Both the position numbers and the translations under genes were made by a program. A DNA stretch of 40,008 bases from a virus, in IMG/VR virus record IMGVR_UViG_3300029258_000369, positions 1-40,008 of that record; one strand, given 5' to 3'. Each line of letters starts with the position of its first letter. Within the stretch, counting starts at the first letter, position 1. The notes under the pieces were generated by a model. The model had not been told where the DNA came from. It saw nothing but the letters and a program-made list of their open reading frames with translations, and did not search any database. This document shows, in pieces, positions 1 through 10,333 of the stretch.

Positions 1-12
1 TTCCTTTCCGGT

Positions 13-43
13 CCCGGTCGCCCTACGGGGCGGTCGGGGCTTT
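13..43 (+). terminator. Hairpin terminator upstream of the tail tubular genes
   Basis: An 11-bp stem (13-23 with 28-38, two G:U pairs) closes a TACG loop, which is a stable UNCG-type tetraloop. A short GCTTT run follows. In T7 the terminator T-phi lies between the major capsid gene and gene 11, the same place as here, so partial termination after the capsid gene is the likely role. The U tract is weak, so read-through into the tail genes is expected. Confidence 0.6.
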
Positions 44-61
44 ACACACATCGGAGATACT

Positions 62-691
62 ATGGCACTCGCAGAAGGACTTACCAAACTCCGTGCCGTC
101 AACCTGATGTTGGCGGCTGCGGGTGAACAGCAGGTCTCTACTCTGGTAGACGACGGGATTAACGATACCGACGTGGCCCAGAGGGTCCTGAATGACAAGA
201 TTATTGAGGTACTCGCCAAAGGGTGGGACTTCAACACGGTGACCAAGACGATCTCGCCTACCACGGCGAACCAAATCGTCATCTCGTCTAACTATCTCCG
301 CGTAGACGGCGAGGGTCAGAACTACCGGGACAGGTTCACCGTACGTGGGAACGTCTTGTACGATCTCACGAACGACACGGACCAGTTCGAGGAGGACGTG
401 GAGCTTCGTGTCACTCAGAACATTGAGTGGGACGATATCCCTTCCCCCGTCAGGTTCTACATCGCCCGTGCGTCTGCACGTGAATACCAGAACAGGACGA
501 TTGCCGACCCCGCCATTGACCGTATCCTCCAAACGGAGGAACTCATGGCGTGGGAAGACGCGAAGAAGCACGACTCCAAGGCGTCCGACCGTCACTGGAT
601 CAAGGACTCTAGGTCGGCAGGTAGTTACATCGCCAAGCGAAACACACGGTACCAGACGGACACGAACTACGAAGACCCGTCACCGAGATAA
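62..691 (+). CDS. Tail tubular protein A (T7 gp11-like)
   Basis: This 209-residue protein is the expected size for T7 gp11 (about 196 residues), which forms the adaptor ring between the portal and the tail nozzle. It begins MALAEGLTKLRAVNLMLAAA, the usual N-terminus of this family, where the first helices pack against the portal. It has the typical WDFN and YYIAR-like (FYIARASARE) segments. The start at 62 has a GGAG site 5 bases upstream. It is directly followed by the gp12-like gene, as in T7. Function is assigned from family resemblance and gene order. Confidence 0.9.
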   Translation: MALAEGLTKLRAVNLMLAAAGEQQVSTLVDDGINDTDVAQRVLNDKIIEVLAKGWDFNTVTKTISPTTANQIVISSNYLRVDGEGQNYRDRFTVRGNVLYDLTNDTDQFEEDVELRVTQNIEWDDIPSPVRFYIARASAREYQNRTIADPAIDRILQTEELMAWEDAKKHDSKASDRHWIKDSRSAGSYIAKRNTRYQTDTNYEDPSPR

Positions 692-700
692 GGAAACACC

Positions 701-2941
701 ATGCCCCAACAGCGACTGGGTATTGCCCCACTTACTGGGGGCGTAAGTACACAACCCCCGGCAAACAGGTTCGCGTCTCAGACCGAGACGTCAGACAATA
801 CCCTCCTCGCCCTAAACAGGGGGCTGGAGAAGAGGTTTGGGAGTGACTTCGTCTCGTCACCCGACACGGCCTCCGGTAACCTGAACTACATCGGGGATAG
901 TGAAGAGGTCCTGTTCCACGTGGTCGAGAGGAACGACGACACGGTCTACTTTCTCCTGATCGACAAGACCAAGGACAACGCGGACGTCATTCAGGCGTTC
1001 AGTCTGGACGGTACGAAGTTGACGATTAACGTCAGCGACCCTACCATTTACGACTACCTGAAGGTTGGGAGCCTAGGTACGAAGGACGGTCTGGTGGTAA
1101 AGACCTACGCGGACACGACGTTCCTCCTAAACAGGGAGGTGACGGTCGCCCTCGGCTCAGACACGGTCACGTACACGTACCAGTCTTCTGACCCGGTCGT
1201 GACGACCCTGAGCGTTCCCCTCGAATCGGGGGACCCAGAGGTACAGAACTTGTACCAGCACCTGATTCAGACCGACGTCGGTTACGCCACGGGGTACTAC
1301 AAGGCCATTAACAAGGGGTCCAAGACAGGGCCTTGGTATGAGCGTGCCCGTACCCCTATGGCGAACTCTACGATCGACGACACGACCATGCCGATCACGC
1401 TGGTGTACGACCCGTCCGATAGTTCCTTGACTCTCTCTCGGCCCTCGTGGAACCCGAGGATGTCAGGGGACGACGTGACCAACCCCGGCCCTTCCTTTGT
1501 CGGCCAGACCCTAAGCGACCTCGCCATCTTCGACGGACGCATGTGGATCTCGGGTGGTCAACAGATCGTCTCGTCTCAGGCCGAGGACATCTATAACTTC
1601 TGGGTAAACGATTGGACGACGGTCGTTGACTCGGACCCCATCGACATTACCCTGTCCGGCTCCAGCGTGGAGTCGGGTAGGTTCCTCATCCCGTTCAGCA
1701 AGACCCTCGTGGTCATCGCGGACGGGGCGAAGCAGTGGGAGATCCAGTCTCTGGAGTCTTTCACACCTAGTTCTACGAACCTCGTAGAGACCACGACGTA
1801 CGACGTGGACAGCAAGGCCATTCCGACGAAGATCGGGAACCAGTTGTACTTCACGTCCGATCAAGGCCAGTACACTTCCGTCTGGGAGTACTTCCCAAAC
1901 TTTGACAGGGACTCCAATGTCGGAGACGAGATTTCCTCTCATATCGAGGAGTACGTCCCCCAGAACGTCCGTCGTATTGCACCGTCGGAGAACAACAACA
2001 TGTTGTTCCTGTGGTCAGAGGACGAACGTAATGTCCTCTACGTGTACACGACGAGGTGGCAGGTATCTGAGAAGATCCAGTCCTCGTGGTGCCGTTGGGT
2101 GTTTGACACGGACATCGAGATCGTCGGCCACGCCGCAGTGAATAACTTCCTCTACGTATTTATGACGAGGGACAACGACACTTGGCTAGAGAAGATCCCC
2201 ATTACCCCGCCAGAGCCTACGTCGGACGGATTCGTCTCCGACACGGATACCTACGCCCTCACGACGGAAGACGGAGAGGACCTCACTACCGAGGACGACG
2301 TTATCCTCGTTGTGGAAGAAGGTAACACGACGGGTGTCGGCTACCACGCCCACATGGATCGCAAGGTGGTCGTCACCGGGTCCTATTCCTCGTCTACAAA
2401 GATGACCACCTTCACGTGTCCCTTTGAGGACGCGAACATGGACAAGGTTATCCTCGGTGAGCAGTGGGGAGACAGGACCGGACAGTCCATCGCCGTAACA
2501 AACAACACGACCGGAGGGGCGACTACCCTCACGGTCACGGGCGACTTCTCTACGTACCCGGTCATCCTCGGTAAGACCTACACGATGTCCGTCAAGTTGA
2601 CGAGGCCCTTCGTGAAGGACGAGAGCCAGATCGTGGTTCAGGGTAACACCCAGATCCGTACGATTGACTTCCTACTGAAAGACACGACGACCTTCAACGT
2701 CGAGGTCACCCCACGTGGTAGGCCTACGAAGACCCAGAAGTTCAGTGCGGCCCGGTACGGGTCTGCCGTGTTCGGACGGTCCAGCACGGACGAGTTCGCA
2801 CGATACCGGACCTCTGTTCGTGGGGACGCCTCGGATACGTCCATCGTCGTGAAGAACGATACACCGTTCCCGTCTCAGTTCACGAGTCTGGAATACATTG
2901 TCAACTTTGTTCCTGCAAGAAACAACCCCACGAAACGATAA
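701..2941 (+). CDS. Tail tubular protein B (T7 gp12-like nozzle)
   Basis: This 746-residue protein matches T7 gp12 (794 residues) in size, order and character. The N-terminus, MPQQRLGIAPLTGGVSTQPP, is typical of gp12 proteins, followed by a long beta-rich chain with frequent Asp, Thr and Tyr. Gp12 forms the hexameric nozzle of the short tail and helps anchor the fibres. The start at 701 follows AAGGAAAC, 9 bases after the gp11-like stop. No frameshift or missing segment is visible. Confidence 0.92.
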   Translation: MPQQRLGIAPLTGGVSTQPPANRFASQTETSDNTLLALNRGLEKRFGSDFVSSPDTASGNLNYIGDSEEVLFHVVERNDDTVYFLLIDKTKDNADVIQAFSLDGTKLTINVSDPTIYDYLKVGSLGTKDGLVVKTYADTTFLLNREVTVALGSDTVTYTYQSSDPVVTTLSVPLESGDPEVQNLYQHLIQTDVGYATGYYKAINKGSKTGPWYERARTPMANSTIDDTTMPITLVYDPSDSSLTLSRPSWNPRMSGDDVTNPGPSFVGQTLSDLAIFDGRMWISGGQQIVSSQAEDIYNFWVNDWTTVVDSDPIDITLSGSSVESGRFLIPFSKTLVVIADGAKQWEIQSLESFTPSSTNLVETTTYDVDSKAIPTKIGNQLYFTSDQGQYTSVWEYFPNFDRDSNVGDEISSHIEEYVPQNVRRIAPSENNNMLFLWSEDERNVLYVYTTRWQVSEKIQSSWCRWVFDTDIEIVGHAAVNNFLYVFMTRDNDTWLEKIPITPPEPTSDGFVSDTDTYALTTEDGEDLTTEDDVILVVEEGNTTGVGYHAHMDRKVVVTGSYSSSTKMTTFTCPFEDANMDKVILGEQWGDRTGQSIAVTNNTTGGATTLTVTGDFSTYPVILGKTYTMSVKLTRPFVKDESQIVVQGNTQIRTIDFLLKDTTTFNVEVTPRGRPTKTQKFSAARYGSAVFGRSSTDEFARYRTSVRGDASDTSIVVKNDTPFPSQFTSLEYIVNFVPARNNPTKR

Positions 2942-2951
2942 GGAGGGTAAC

Positions 2952-3467
2952 ATGGCAGAAGCGGTAGCCCTCCTGAGTGCGGGGGTTAGTTACTTTGAGG
3001 CAGAGCAATCCAACAAGAACGCTCGGGCCGCAAGGGACCAAACCATCGGGACGACTAACGTCGCGGCCCGGCAGAGACAGACCATCACCGCCCGTAACCT
3101 CGCCGAACTAGAGGGGTCAATCAGGGCCTCGTCTGCCGGACGGGGCGTGGGCGGGAGTGAGTCGTCGTTTGCGTTGGGCCTGAGTGCCCGAGAGTCCGGT
3201 CTCTTTGAGAGACAGAATATTGAACTGGAACGGTACGGTCAGGTCGCGGCTGCCCAGAGCAGGTATGCGTCACAGTACACCAACCCGCTTCTGGCAGGTA
3301 TTGGTGGGGCTGTTGAGGGTTACATGCTTGCTAGTGACCTTGGTGCAGGGAGTATGTTTGCTGCGTCAGCACCGGCCACCGCAACATCGTCCGTCGTAGG
3401 CGGTGCTGTTGGGGCTCCCGGTAGTGGTATTTTCTTCCCTAATGCTATTCCCGGTGTGATTATTTAA
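2952..3467 (+). CDS. Internal virion protein (T7 gp14-like)
   Basis: This 171-residue protein has the features of T7 gp14 (196 residues), the ejectosome part that enters the host outer membrane. The N-terminal half is a long Ala/Gln/Arg-rich helix (NKNARAARDQTIG), and the C-terminal third is Gly/Ala-rich and hydrophobic (LLAGIGGAVEGYMLASDLGA), likely membrane-inserting. I chose ATG 2952, which has AAGGAGGG seven bases upstream, over an upstream in-frame start that would overlap the gp12-like gene. It precedes the gp15-like and gp16-like genes, the T7 order. Confidence 0.82.
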   Translation: MAEAVALLSAGVSYFEAEQSNKNARAARDQTIGTTNVAARQRQTITARNLAELEGSIRASSAGRGVGGSESSFALGLSARESGLFERQNIELERYGQVAAAQSRYASQYTNPLLAGIGGAVEGYMLASDLGAGSMFAASAPATATSSVVGGAVGAPGSGIFFPNAIPGVII

Positions 3468-3476
3468 GGAGGGAAC

Positions 3477-6101
3477 ATGAGTCGTATTGATACACAGTCT
3501 GACCGTCTTATTCGCGGTGCCGGTGGGTTTCAAGCTCAGCGTTCCTTCCTTGTCCAGCCTAAGCGATTCAGCACGGCCAGCACGCCCGGTCTGGCTCGTC
3601 TAGGACAGGCGATTGGTGCTGGTATCGCTACTATTAAGAAGCAGCGAGATAAAATCGACGCTCAGGAGAAACAGGAAGAACTGAACTCCCTCGTCGAACT
3701 CGGTCAACTCGCTAAGGGTGACCCAGATACCTACGGGCTTCAGTTCATTCAGTCCTACGAGGCAAGTCGAGAGAGACATAAGGATGACGCGGACTTTACC
3801 GCGACCCTCCTTCGTCTTGACCCCGAGAACAAGGTCGAATCTTACAAACAACGCTTTCAGGATGAAGCAGAGAACCGTCTCGCCGGACGTCTACAGCGAA
3901 CCTTCAGGGAAATCGCTGAGAGTTTCGACCCTAACGACCCGGTCCTTGCCGGAATGTCGCCAAATGAGCGACGGGCAGAGGTCAGGAGACGCTTCGAGGA
4001 AGACCTTGGTGACGAGGTTCTCGGTGAAATCAACAACAATGATTCCCTGTGGGTTTCCCTTAGTGATTACATCACGGCTACTACTAACCAGTACAACGGG
4101 CAGCATACTGAGATTATGCAGCTTGAAAAACAAGAGGCATTTGAAGACTCTCTTGCCGACGCTGTCGCACAGTTTTCGCAAGCGGAGGACGGAAGTGTCG
4201 TCTTTGGTGAGCGAGCGTCGTCGATGGCTGACTTCTACAATATAAGCTACGGTGAGGCAGAGAACCGACTGGCTTCCGCACTTGTTAACGAGATGTTTAA
4301 AGACTTGGAAACAGGAAAGTCCGGTTCCTCGATTCTCGGACGCTACAACAATCTCATGGAGGTCGCCAAGAACTCTTCCTCGTTCCCCGTAGAAACGATC
4401 GTCCAAGCCGGTGATCGTATTGTCCAAGAACTGACCCAGCGGGCCGCACCTATGCTTCGTGCCGAGACGCAGAAAGGTCTGCAAGGTACGGAGTCCCTAG
4501 ACAGCGTCAGGAGCGACGTGGAGTCGATGGGCGTGACCCTCGTAAACACGATCTTGGGCACAGACTTTGACCCCGATAACACCGACCTGCGAACCGTAGA
4601 CCGCAGTGGTCTTCGGAGTGCGGACCTCGACGTACTAGACAGTGTTGCTGCCCTTATGGACAGGGAACAGGCTAGGATCAACAAGATCGAGTCCGATATG
4701 CAGGCGGCAAGGTCTAAGGCCAAGACCGACTTTGAAGCCTTTAATGAATCCAATCCGTACGCATTGGTTCGAGAAGGGGATTCTAGGCTCGTTCGTGAAT
4801 ACGCAAAGCTGTCGAACCTTAACCCAGACATCATGTCTCCCCATCAGAACCTGTTTTACGGAGGGGCGTCTCGTCAATCTATCAGGTCGGGAAGTTTCCG
4901 AAACATTTCCGGCAAGCTCGACGAAGCCCATAAGAACTTTGTCGAGGGCAACAATGACCAGATGCTTATGGCTCTTGGTGCCTTCCTTTCTTACGACGAA
5001 GATCAGGTCCGTTCGATGGCTAGTGAAAGCCTTTCGGCGGAAGAGGTACAGGGGATCATTAACGTCTATCAGAAGGCGGAAGAACTCGGGATTGCTACCG
5101 CAATGCTTCAGGAAGGCGTCGATCTTAACGAGGTCTTTGCCCAGACCGGAGAATCTGGAGAGACTGTCCCCGGTATGGAAGCTATCCGGTCTGCCTTGTC
5201 CGAGGCGTACACGGCTGGGGCCGGGGTTATCGAACAGATGAATCAGAACCCGGTCGGTTCGTCGAGTTTTCAAGGTGTCTCTACAAAGAAGATGGGCGAC
5301 CTTCTCGGCTCCAAGGTACCTGTGAGTCAGGCCCTTGCCGATTCTTTCTCCCTGTACATTACACGCCTTGATCCCGAGTTGGACCTGTCCGAGAAAGAAC
5401 TCTTTAAGGCTTTCGAGACCCACTTGGCATCTACGGGCCGTCTCATCATTAACGACGGACTCACGGGGATGCAGACGATCATTACCGATCCGGGTAGAGT
5501 ACACCCACGAAACCACGTGTCTCAGGAAGCTCTCATAAACGACCTCTCCTTTCAAAGGGAAGGACCGACGTGGGTCGAGACAGGTATCGGGGCCCTTGGT
5601 TCTACCAGAATGTGGAATCGTCGTAGGGAAGTCACGGAAATGATCGAGAGAGGGGTTTCGTCTGCTCTCGACGTCGGGGGTTATGTCGGTCTCGGTGGTA
5701 CGTCCCTCTTTCAAGCAGAGTTCCACACGTATTTCGATAACCTCCCGAGCGATGTCGGGGAAGACCCGGCTGCCGTGGCCGCCCACCTTACTCGACAGGC
5801 GTTTGCGGATCGTCTTGATATTAACCAAGATGAACTGAGCCAACAGGCGTTCTACTCCGCGTTCGTACGTGGGGATGGTAAGAATAGTCTTAGACTCGAC
5901 GTTGGTATGAGAAACAATGCCCCCGTCCTGATTGCCGTCGGTATGATTGACGGTAAGAATATCACACACGAAAACGCCCCGGTCCTGTCGGACTGGAACC
6001 CACGGTGGAACTACCTTCTCGATAGGACAAAAGAAGGGGATACGAGGAACAAACTGTTCCAAATCGGAGCCCTTGGGTTTGAAGAACTCATTGAAGACTA
6101 A
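3477..6101 (+). CDS. Internal virion core protein (T7 gp15-like)
   Basis: This 874-residue, mainly helical, charged protein occupies the place of T7 gp15 (747 residues), which builds the periplasmic ejection tube with gp16. It opens with a polar segment followed by a Gly/Ala helix (LGQAIGAGIATIKKQRDKI) and continues with long coiled-coil-like stretches rich in Glu, Gln and Arg. The start follows AAGGAGGGAAC. The assignment rests on order, size and composition. I see no enzyme motif. Confidence 0.78.
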   Translation: MSRIDTQSDRLIRGAGGFQAQRSFLVQPKRFSTASTPGLARLGQAIGAGIATIKKQRDKIDAQEKQEELNSLVELGQLAKGDPDTYGLQFIQSYEASRERHKDDADFTATLLRLDPENKVESYKQRFQDEAENRLAGRLQRTFREIAESFDPNDPVLAGMSPNERRAEVRRRFEEDLGDEVLGEINNNDSLWVSLSDYITATTNQYNGQHTEIMQLEKQEAFEDSLADAVAQFSQAEDGSVVFGERASSMADFYNISYGEAENRLASALVNEMFKDLETGKSGSSILGRYNNLMEVAKNSSSFPVETIVQAGDRIVQELTQRAAPMLRAETQKGLQGTESLDSVRSDVESMGVTLVNTILGTDFDPDNTDLRTVDRSGLRSADLDVLDSVAALMDREQARINKIESDMQAARSKAKTDFEAFNESNPYALVREGDSRLVREYAKLSNLNPDIMSPHQNLFYGGASRQSIRSGSFRNISGKLDEAHKNFVEGNNDQMLMALGAFLSYDEDQVRSMASESLSAEEVQGIINVYQKAEELGIATAMLQEGVDLNEVFAQTGESGETVPGMEAIRSALSEAYTAGAGVIEQMNQNPVGSSSFQGVSTKKMGDLLGSKVPVSQALADSFSLYITRLDPELDLSEKELFKAFETHLASTGRLIINDGLTGMQTIITDPGRVHPRNHVSQEALINDLSFQREGPTWVETGIGALGSTRMWNRRREVTEMIERGVSSALDVGGYVGLGGTSLFQAEFHTYFDNLPSDVGEDPAAVAAHLTRQAFADRLDINQDELSQQAFYSAFVRGDGKNSLRLDVGMRNNAPVLIAVGMIDGKNITHENAPVLSDWNPRWNYLLDRTKEGDTRNKLFQIGALGFEELIED

Positions 6102-6109
6102 GGAGACAC

Positions 6110-9100
6110 ATGTCCCGTTTCGACAACTATCAGAACCCTCGCACCCCGATGGATATGGCGTACGCATCGGAGCTTCGTCATAACCAGATCGTTGGGGTGC
6201 TTACTCCTGACTACTTGTCTGAGGGACGCCCTTCTTTCTCTCCGCCGAGCAGTAACTTCTTTACCAACCTCCTAGACAAGTCGGCAGAAAACTCGATCAT
6301 GCTGGGTGACGGGTGGGGATATGCACTGAATAGTGGTATCGGTTTGTTTGCTCGTGGGCTTAACACCCTCGGGGACGCCGAACTCCCCACCCGCACGGCG
6401 GAGGACCAAGCCATCTTCCCAGACGGTTCCGTGAAGCACGTGGGGTCCCTACAGGGTGCTGAGTACTTCGACACTTTGGAACCAGAATACCGTGTCATCT
6501 TTGAACAGAACGGGGTCACTCGGAATCAGTTCGATGACGTGGAGAACGTCGAGGAGGCCACCGTTCGCTTCCGAGAGATCGCCCGACAAATCGAACTGCG
6601 TCAGTCCATTGTTGCCTACAACGAGGTTAACCCGAACTGGGCGACCGCTACGGGCATAGTGGGGTTTATTGCGGAGGCCGCGACAGACCCACTGACACTC
6701 GCCACGCTCGGTGCTGGCGCGGGTGTTGGTATCGTAAAGTCTGGGGCGACACAGGCGACACGTATCGGTGTCCAGACCCTCGTAAAGGAAGCCGCAGAGG
6801 ACGCTATCTTTAAGGGCGTACGTGCGTCACTAAAGAACACGACGGTGTCCCTCGCATCTCGCCGGGTCCGTATCCTCCCCAAGATTATCGAGGAGGCCGA
6901 GCAGTCCAGTCGTCTCTTCGCACACGGTCTCTCTACCGTCCGAGGCGGTTCTCTCGGTGTTGCGTATGATTACGCGGCCCAGATCGCTGAGTATCACCAC
7001 AGGGTCGATGCCCTCGGTATTCAGGAACAGTTTAACTACAGTTACGGGCGAGGGGGGTTCGGTTTCCTTATGGTGGCCGGTCTCGACAACCTTGGGGCGG
7101 CCTTTAGGGGGTCAAAGCCTAAGCCCATCACGAACCGAGACGTTATCTCTCGTGCCCCTACGTCGGCGGTGGCGAATCGTCTGAGGAACAAGGCCCGCAA
7201 GGGAATCATTCAAGAAGACGCACATGCCAACCTTCACGAGTTGACGATCATAGACCGTATCGAGAAGTGGGCTCGCTTCGCTTACGACGACGAGACGGCT
7301 GCGACTATCATTAAGGCCATCGAAGAGGACTGGATCTTCTTTGCTCCCGGTAAGTTGGGGGTGAAGAGGGCCGGGGTGAAGGCTACGGACAACATAAACA
7401 TGGTCTTGTCCGGCCCGGATCTGGCAAACACGCTGAACCAGATTGGTGAGTTCTTTGCGAAGGCCCCCACACAAGAGGAGGCCTTGTACGCCATCCGAAC
7501 CGGGGACTTTAACGTAGAACCGGCGATGGCCCGGATCAAGAAGAGGCGGGACATTCTTCAGAACGAGATAGATACCCTCGTCGCCAAGAGGGAACTCACC
7601 GACGCGGACAGGTCTAAGATTCTTAGGCTTAGGAACCGCATCAAGAAACTTGACCATGAACAATCCATCTACGTTCGGGGCGGTAAGGTCAACAAGAACC
7701 TTACGGTTAAGAGGGGATACCTGTTTACACAGGACGACCCGGACGCCGCCAAGATGCAGTCCCTCACTCAGGAGGGTCGCCTCACGGACGTTCACGGAGA
7801 CAAGGATAAGAGACTTATCCGAACCGCCCAGTTGGTGGGACTCGACCCGGAGACCGCTCCGGCCAAGACACCCGTTCAGACGAAGCAGTTGACCAACACG
7901 GTCTTCAACTTCTTGTCTAAACTGGGTTCTCTCGGTACCCTCGCTCGGTCGTCTGACAAACTCAAGAAGATATCGAACAACCCCATCGCCCAGAGCCTCG
8001 CCAAGATGTATGCGGCTATGGACTCCCGTATTGCGAACGACTTCTTTCAGAACGCAGACGGTTCTTCCATCATCACCCTGACAGAGAACATGGTTCGTCT
8101 CCGCATTATGCGGGGTCGTCTTGAGGCAGCCGTTCGACCTATCCTTAAGGGCTTGTCCAAAGAGGAACAAGACAGGTTGACCGCAATCGCCATTCAGGTC
8201 CGAACAGGTGTTCGGTCTGCCGACGAGGCATCGAATGACGCCGTCCGGTTGGCAAAGGAGATCGGGAAATACTACGACTCTGTCGGTGACATGGGCCTTC
8301 GTAACGGTGCCGTGAAGAACCGTATCGACGGGTACGTGAATGTTGTCCTGAAGAAGGGGTTTGATGAGTCGTCTACGAAGTATCGGAGGGCGGTAAGTCT
8401 CCTCGCGTCTTACTGGAAGAAGAACTTTGACCCTCGCCGGAATGACGGTGACGCTCCTCTCCATAATGCGACACTTAATCGTATGAAGTTGATGGACGAC
8501 ACGGGCAAGTTCACACACTCGGGATACGACGAGGTGCCTACCCGGTTCCTCGAACTGACCGACGAGCATCAGGCGAGGTACCTTGACGAACTCGACGCTG
8601 GTCTACAGGAGGAGGCGAGACACGCCTTCTCTCGCCGTATGAACAGGGACCGTGCCTTTAGTCAGGACCCGTCTCGTGCCGCCGACGAGAGGCGAGTAGT
8701 CTTCCGAGAAGACAACCGAGCGTCCCGCCAGATCGAGCAGGAGTTCTGGTACAGTGACGAGGTGTTAGAACTTGGTATCCTCGACACCAACCTCGACAGT
8801 CTTACCCGATCATACGAAGACGGGTTTGGTGGGGTGATTGCCCAGCAAGAAACGATGTCCGAAGTATTCGGTGAGGCCGTGAGGTTCACCGACTACGTTG
8901 AGGTCGTTCGTCGAGAGATCGGTAATCTTCCCGACTCCGACCCGGCTAAAGAGATTCTTAAGCGTGCCCTTACGGACCTCGAAGAGCTTAATGATCGAAC
9001 ACTCAACCGAATAGACTACAAGAGGACGGGAACCGAGAGGCTCTTTGGTCCCCTCGTTGACCTCGCGGCTGCGTCGATCCAGTCTGGTATCGTCATCGCT

Positions 9101-10279
9101 ATGCAGACCGAGGTCGCTACGATTCTTCCCCGTGCCTTGTTCAACAAGCACGACATTCGTTTGATGATGCGACACTTTAAGGAAACCTTCAAGTCCGAGC
9201 AGATCAGGCAGGACCTCTCCCTGATCGGGCAGGTCCACGAATACGACAAGTCGAGCAGTCGTCTGCTCGGTGACAGTCTCATTGACCCGACGGGTAGTCT
9301 CGGTCAAGGTCTTCGTAAGTACCGTGAGTTTACTCGTGAGTACTTCGGTGAGGCCGCACTAACCCGAAGGCTTAAGAGGTTCCACCATCAGGTCTCGTTC
9401 GCTAAGACGGCCAGAAAGTTGCGTAAGGTTGCCGATCGTCTACATCACCTTGAGGGTGACATTGACGCGGACGGTATTTCTGCGGCTGCCCGCGATGCGG
9501 GGTTTGGTTCGGACGTGGGATTGGCGATTGAGTACAAGAGAATCGGCCTTCACACGGCCCGTTCTCGAAAGGCCCTTGCGAGATACAAAGAGTTTGGTGA
9601 AGATGTCCTACAGGATATGGAGACCGCCACCAAGGTCGCCATGCAAGAGTCGGACGACGACCTGCGGGACGCGATGCTTGAGTTGATTGATAACATCAAC
9701 AGGTATGCTCGTCAGGACACAGACAACTTTGTCGTCACCCGAAGCGGTGGTACGATGTTGCGTTCTAACGACGTGCTGGGTAATGCCATCTATCAGTTCT
9801 TGACCTACCCCTCTTCGTGGTTTAACGGCTTCTTGCGTGCCGCGAGTAACCGACCGAACCATTACCTCCTCGGCTATCTCGGGACTTACCTTATGGGTGA
9901 GATTTACGCGGGTATGCTGAGGGACGTGGCCTTTGGTAAGAACTCGATCGACGACGTGGTCGAGGATTGGGAGGAGAACTTCTTTGAGAAAGCGACCGTG
10001 CTTACCTCAAGGATTCCCGTCGGGGGTGTCCTTACCGACCTCGTTACCGCACCGATCATTTCCGCCGCTACGGGCCGACGGTTCCGTCTGGGACTTTCAA
10101 GTAACCCGTCCGTCTCGTTCATCGAGCGTGCCGGTCAGGAAGCCTTTGGTACGATGAAGAAGGTGGCTAACGGTGAAGACGTAAGCCCTAGGGACTTTAA
10201 GAACGCCATGCGTGTTCTCGTTCCGGGCGGCGGTTTCCCCGTGGTCCAGTCCTTGATTCGTGACTACGAAGAAGAATAA
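6110..10279 (+). CDS. Internal virion protein / ejection protein (T7 gp16-like)
   Basis: At 1389 residues this is the largest gene, matching T7 gp16 (1318 residues), which crosses the host inner membrane during DNA ejection. Hydrophobic segments lie near residues 180-230 (GIVGFIAEAATDPLTLATLG) and in the C-terminal 200 residues (FLTYPSSWFNGFLRAA, HYLLGYLGTYLMGEIYAGM), with long charged helices between. I do not see the lytic transglycosylase domain found at the N-terminus of T7 gp16, so peptidoglycan must be opened another way or by a domain I cannot recognise. The start follows AAGGAGACAC, 8 bases after the gp15-like stop. Confidence 0.82.
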   Translation: MSRFDNYQNPRTPMDMAYASELRHNQIVGVLTPDYLSEGRPSFSPPSSNFFTNLLDKSAENSIMLGDGWGYALNSGIGLFARGLNTLGDAELPTRTAEDQAIFPDGSVKHVGSLQGAEYFDTLEPEYRVIFEQNGVTRNQFDDVENVEEATVRFREIARQIELRQSIVAYNEVNPNWATATGIVGFIAEAATDPLTLATLGAGAGVGIVKSGATQATRIGVQTLVKEAAEDAIFKGVRASLKNTTVSLASRRVRILPKIIEEAEQSSRLFAHGLSTVRGGSLGVAYDYAAQIAEYHHRVDALGIQEQFNYSYGRGGFGFLMVAGLDNLGAAFRGSKPKPITNRDVISRAPTSAVANRLRNKARKGIIQEDAHANLHELTIIDRIEKWARFAYDDETAATIIKAIEEDWIFFAPGKLGVKRAGVKATDNINMVLSGPDLANTLNQIGEFFAKAPTQEEALYAIRTGDFNVEPAMARIKKRRDILQNEIDTLVAKRELTDADRSKILRLRNRIKKLDHEQSIYVRGGKVNKNLTVKRGYLFTQDDPDAAKMQSLTQEGRLTDVHGDKDKRLIRTAQLVGLDPETAPAKTPVQTKQLTNTVFNFLSKLGSLGTLARSSDKLKKISNNPIAQSLAKMYAAMDSRIANDFFQNADGSSIITLTENMVRLRIMRGRLEAAVRPILKGLSKEEQDRLTAIAIQVRTGVRSADEASNDAVRLAKEIGKYYDSVGDMGLRNGAVKNRIDGYVNVVLKKGFDESSTKYRRAVSLLASYWKKNFDPRRNDGDAPLHNATLNRMKLMDDTGKFTHSGYDEVPTRFLELTDEHQARYLDELDAGLQEEARHAFSRRMNRDRAFSQDPSRAADERRVVFREDNRASRQIEQEFWYSDEVLELGILDTNLDSLTRSYEDGFGGVIAQQETMSEVFGEAVRFTDYVEVVRREIGNLPDSDPAKEILKRALTDLEELNDRTLNRIDYKRTGTERLFGPLVDLAAASIQSGIVIAMQTEVATILPRALFNKHDIRLMMRHFKETFKSEQIRQDLSLIGQVHEYDKSSSRLLGDSLIDPTGSLGQGLRKYREFTREYFGEAALTRRLKRFHHQVSFAKTARKLRKVADRLHHLEGDIDADGISAAARDAGFGSDVGLAIEYKRIGLHTARSRKALARYKEFGEDVLQDMETATKVAMQESDDDLRDAMLELIDNINRYARQDTDNFVVTRSGGTMLRSNDVLGNAIYQFLTYPSSWFNGFLRAASNRPNHYLLGYLGTYLMGEIYAGMLRDVAFGKNSIDDVVEDWEENFFEKATVLTSRIPVGGVLTDLVTAPIISAATGRRFRLGLSSNPSVSFIERAGQEAFGTMKKVANGEDVSPRDFKNAMRVLVPGGGFPVVQSLIRDYEEE

Positions 10280-10285
10280 CCCAAC

Positions 10286-10313
10286 CCCTACCTGCCCGAA
10301 AGGGTGGGTAGGG
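10286..10313 (+). other. GAAA-capped hairpin before the tail fibre gene
   Basis: A 12-bp stem (10286-10297 with 10302-10313, two G:U pairs) carries a GAAA tetraloop. It is followed by TATTACA and then the fibre ribosome binding site, not by a U tract. It may be a weak terminator, an RNase processing site or a stabilising 5' structure. The same design recurs at five other intergenic sites in this window. Confidence 0.6.
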
Positions 10314-10333
10314 TATTACACAGGAGGCCCATC

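Noticed and set aside
1511-1942. Minus-strand ORFs within the tail tubular B gene
   Set aside because: No start signals or protein features; all convincing genes in the window are on the + strand.
4635-6167. Long open frame on the minus strand (510 codons)
   Set aside because: It lies wholly opposite the gp15-like gene, has no ribosome site, and no recognisable protein features; it is a shadow of codon bias.
7112-8569. Long open frame on the minus strand (485 codons)
   Set aside because: It is opposite the gp16-like gene with low-complexity shadow composition and no start signal.
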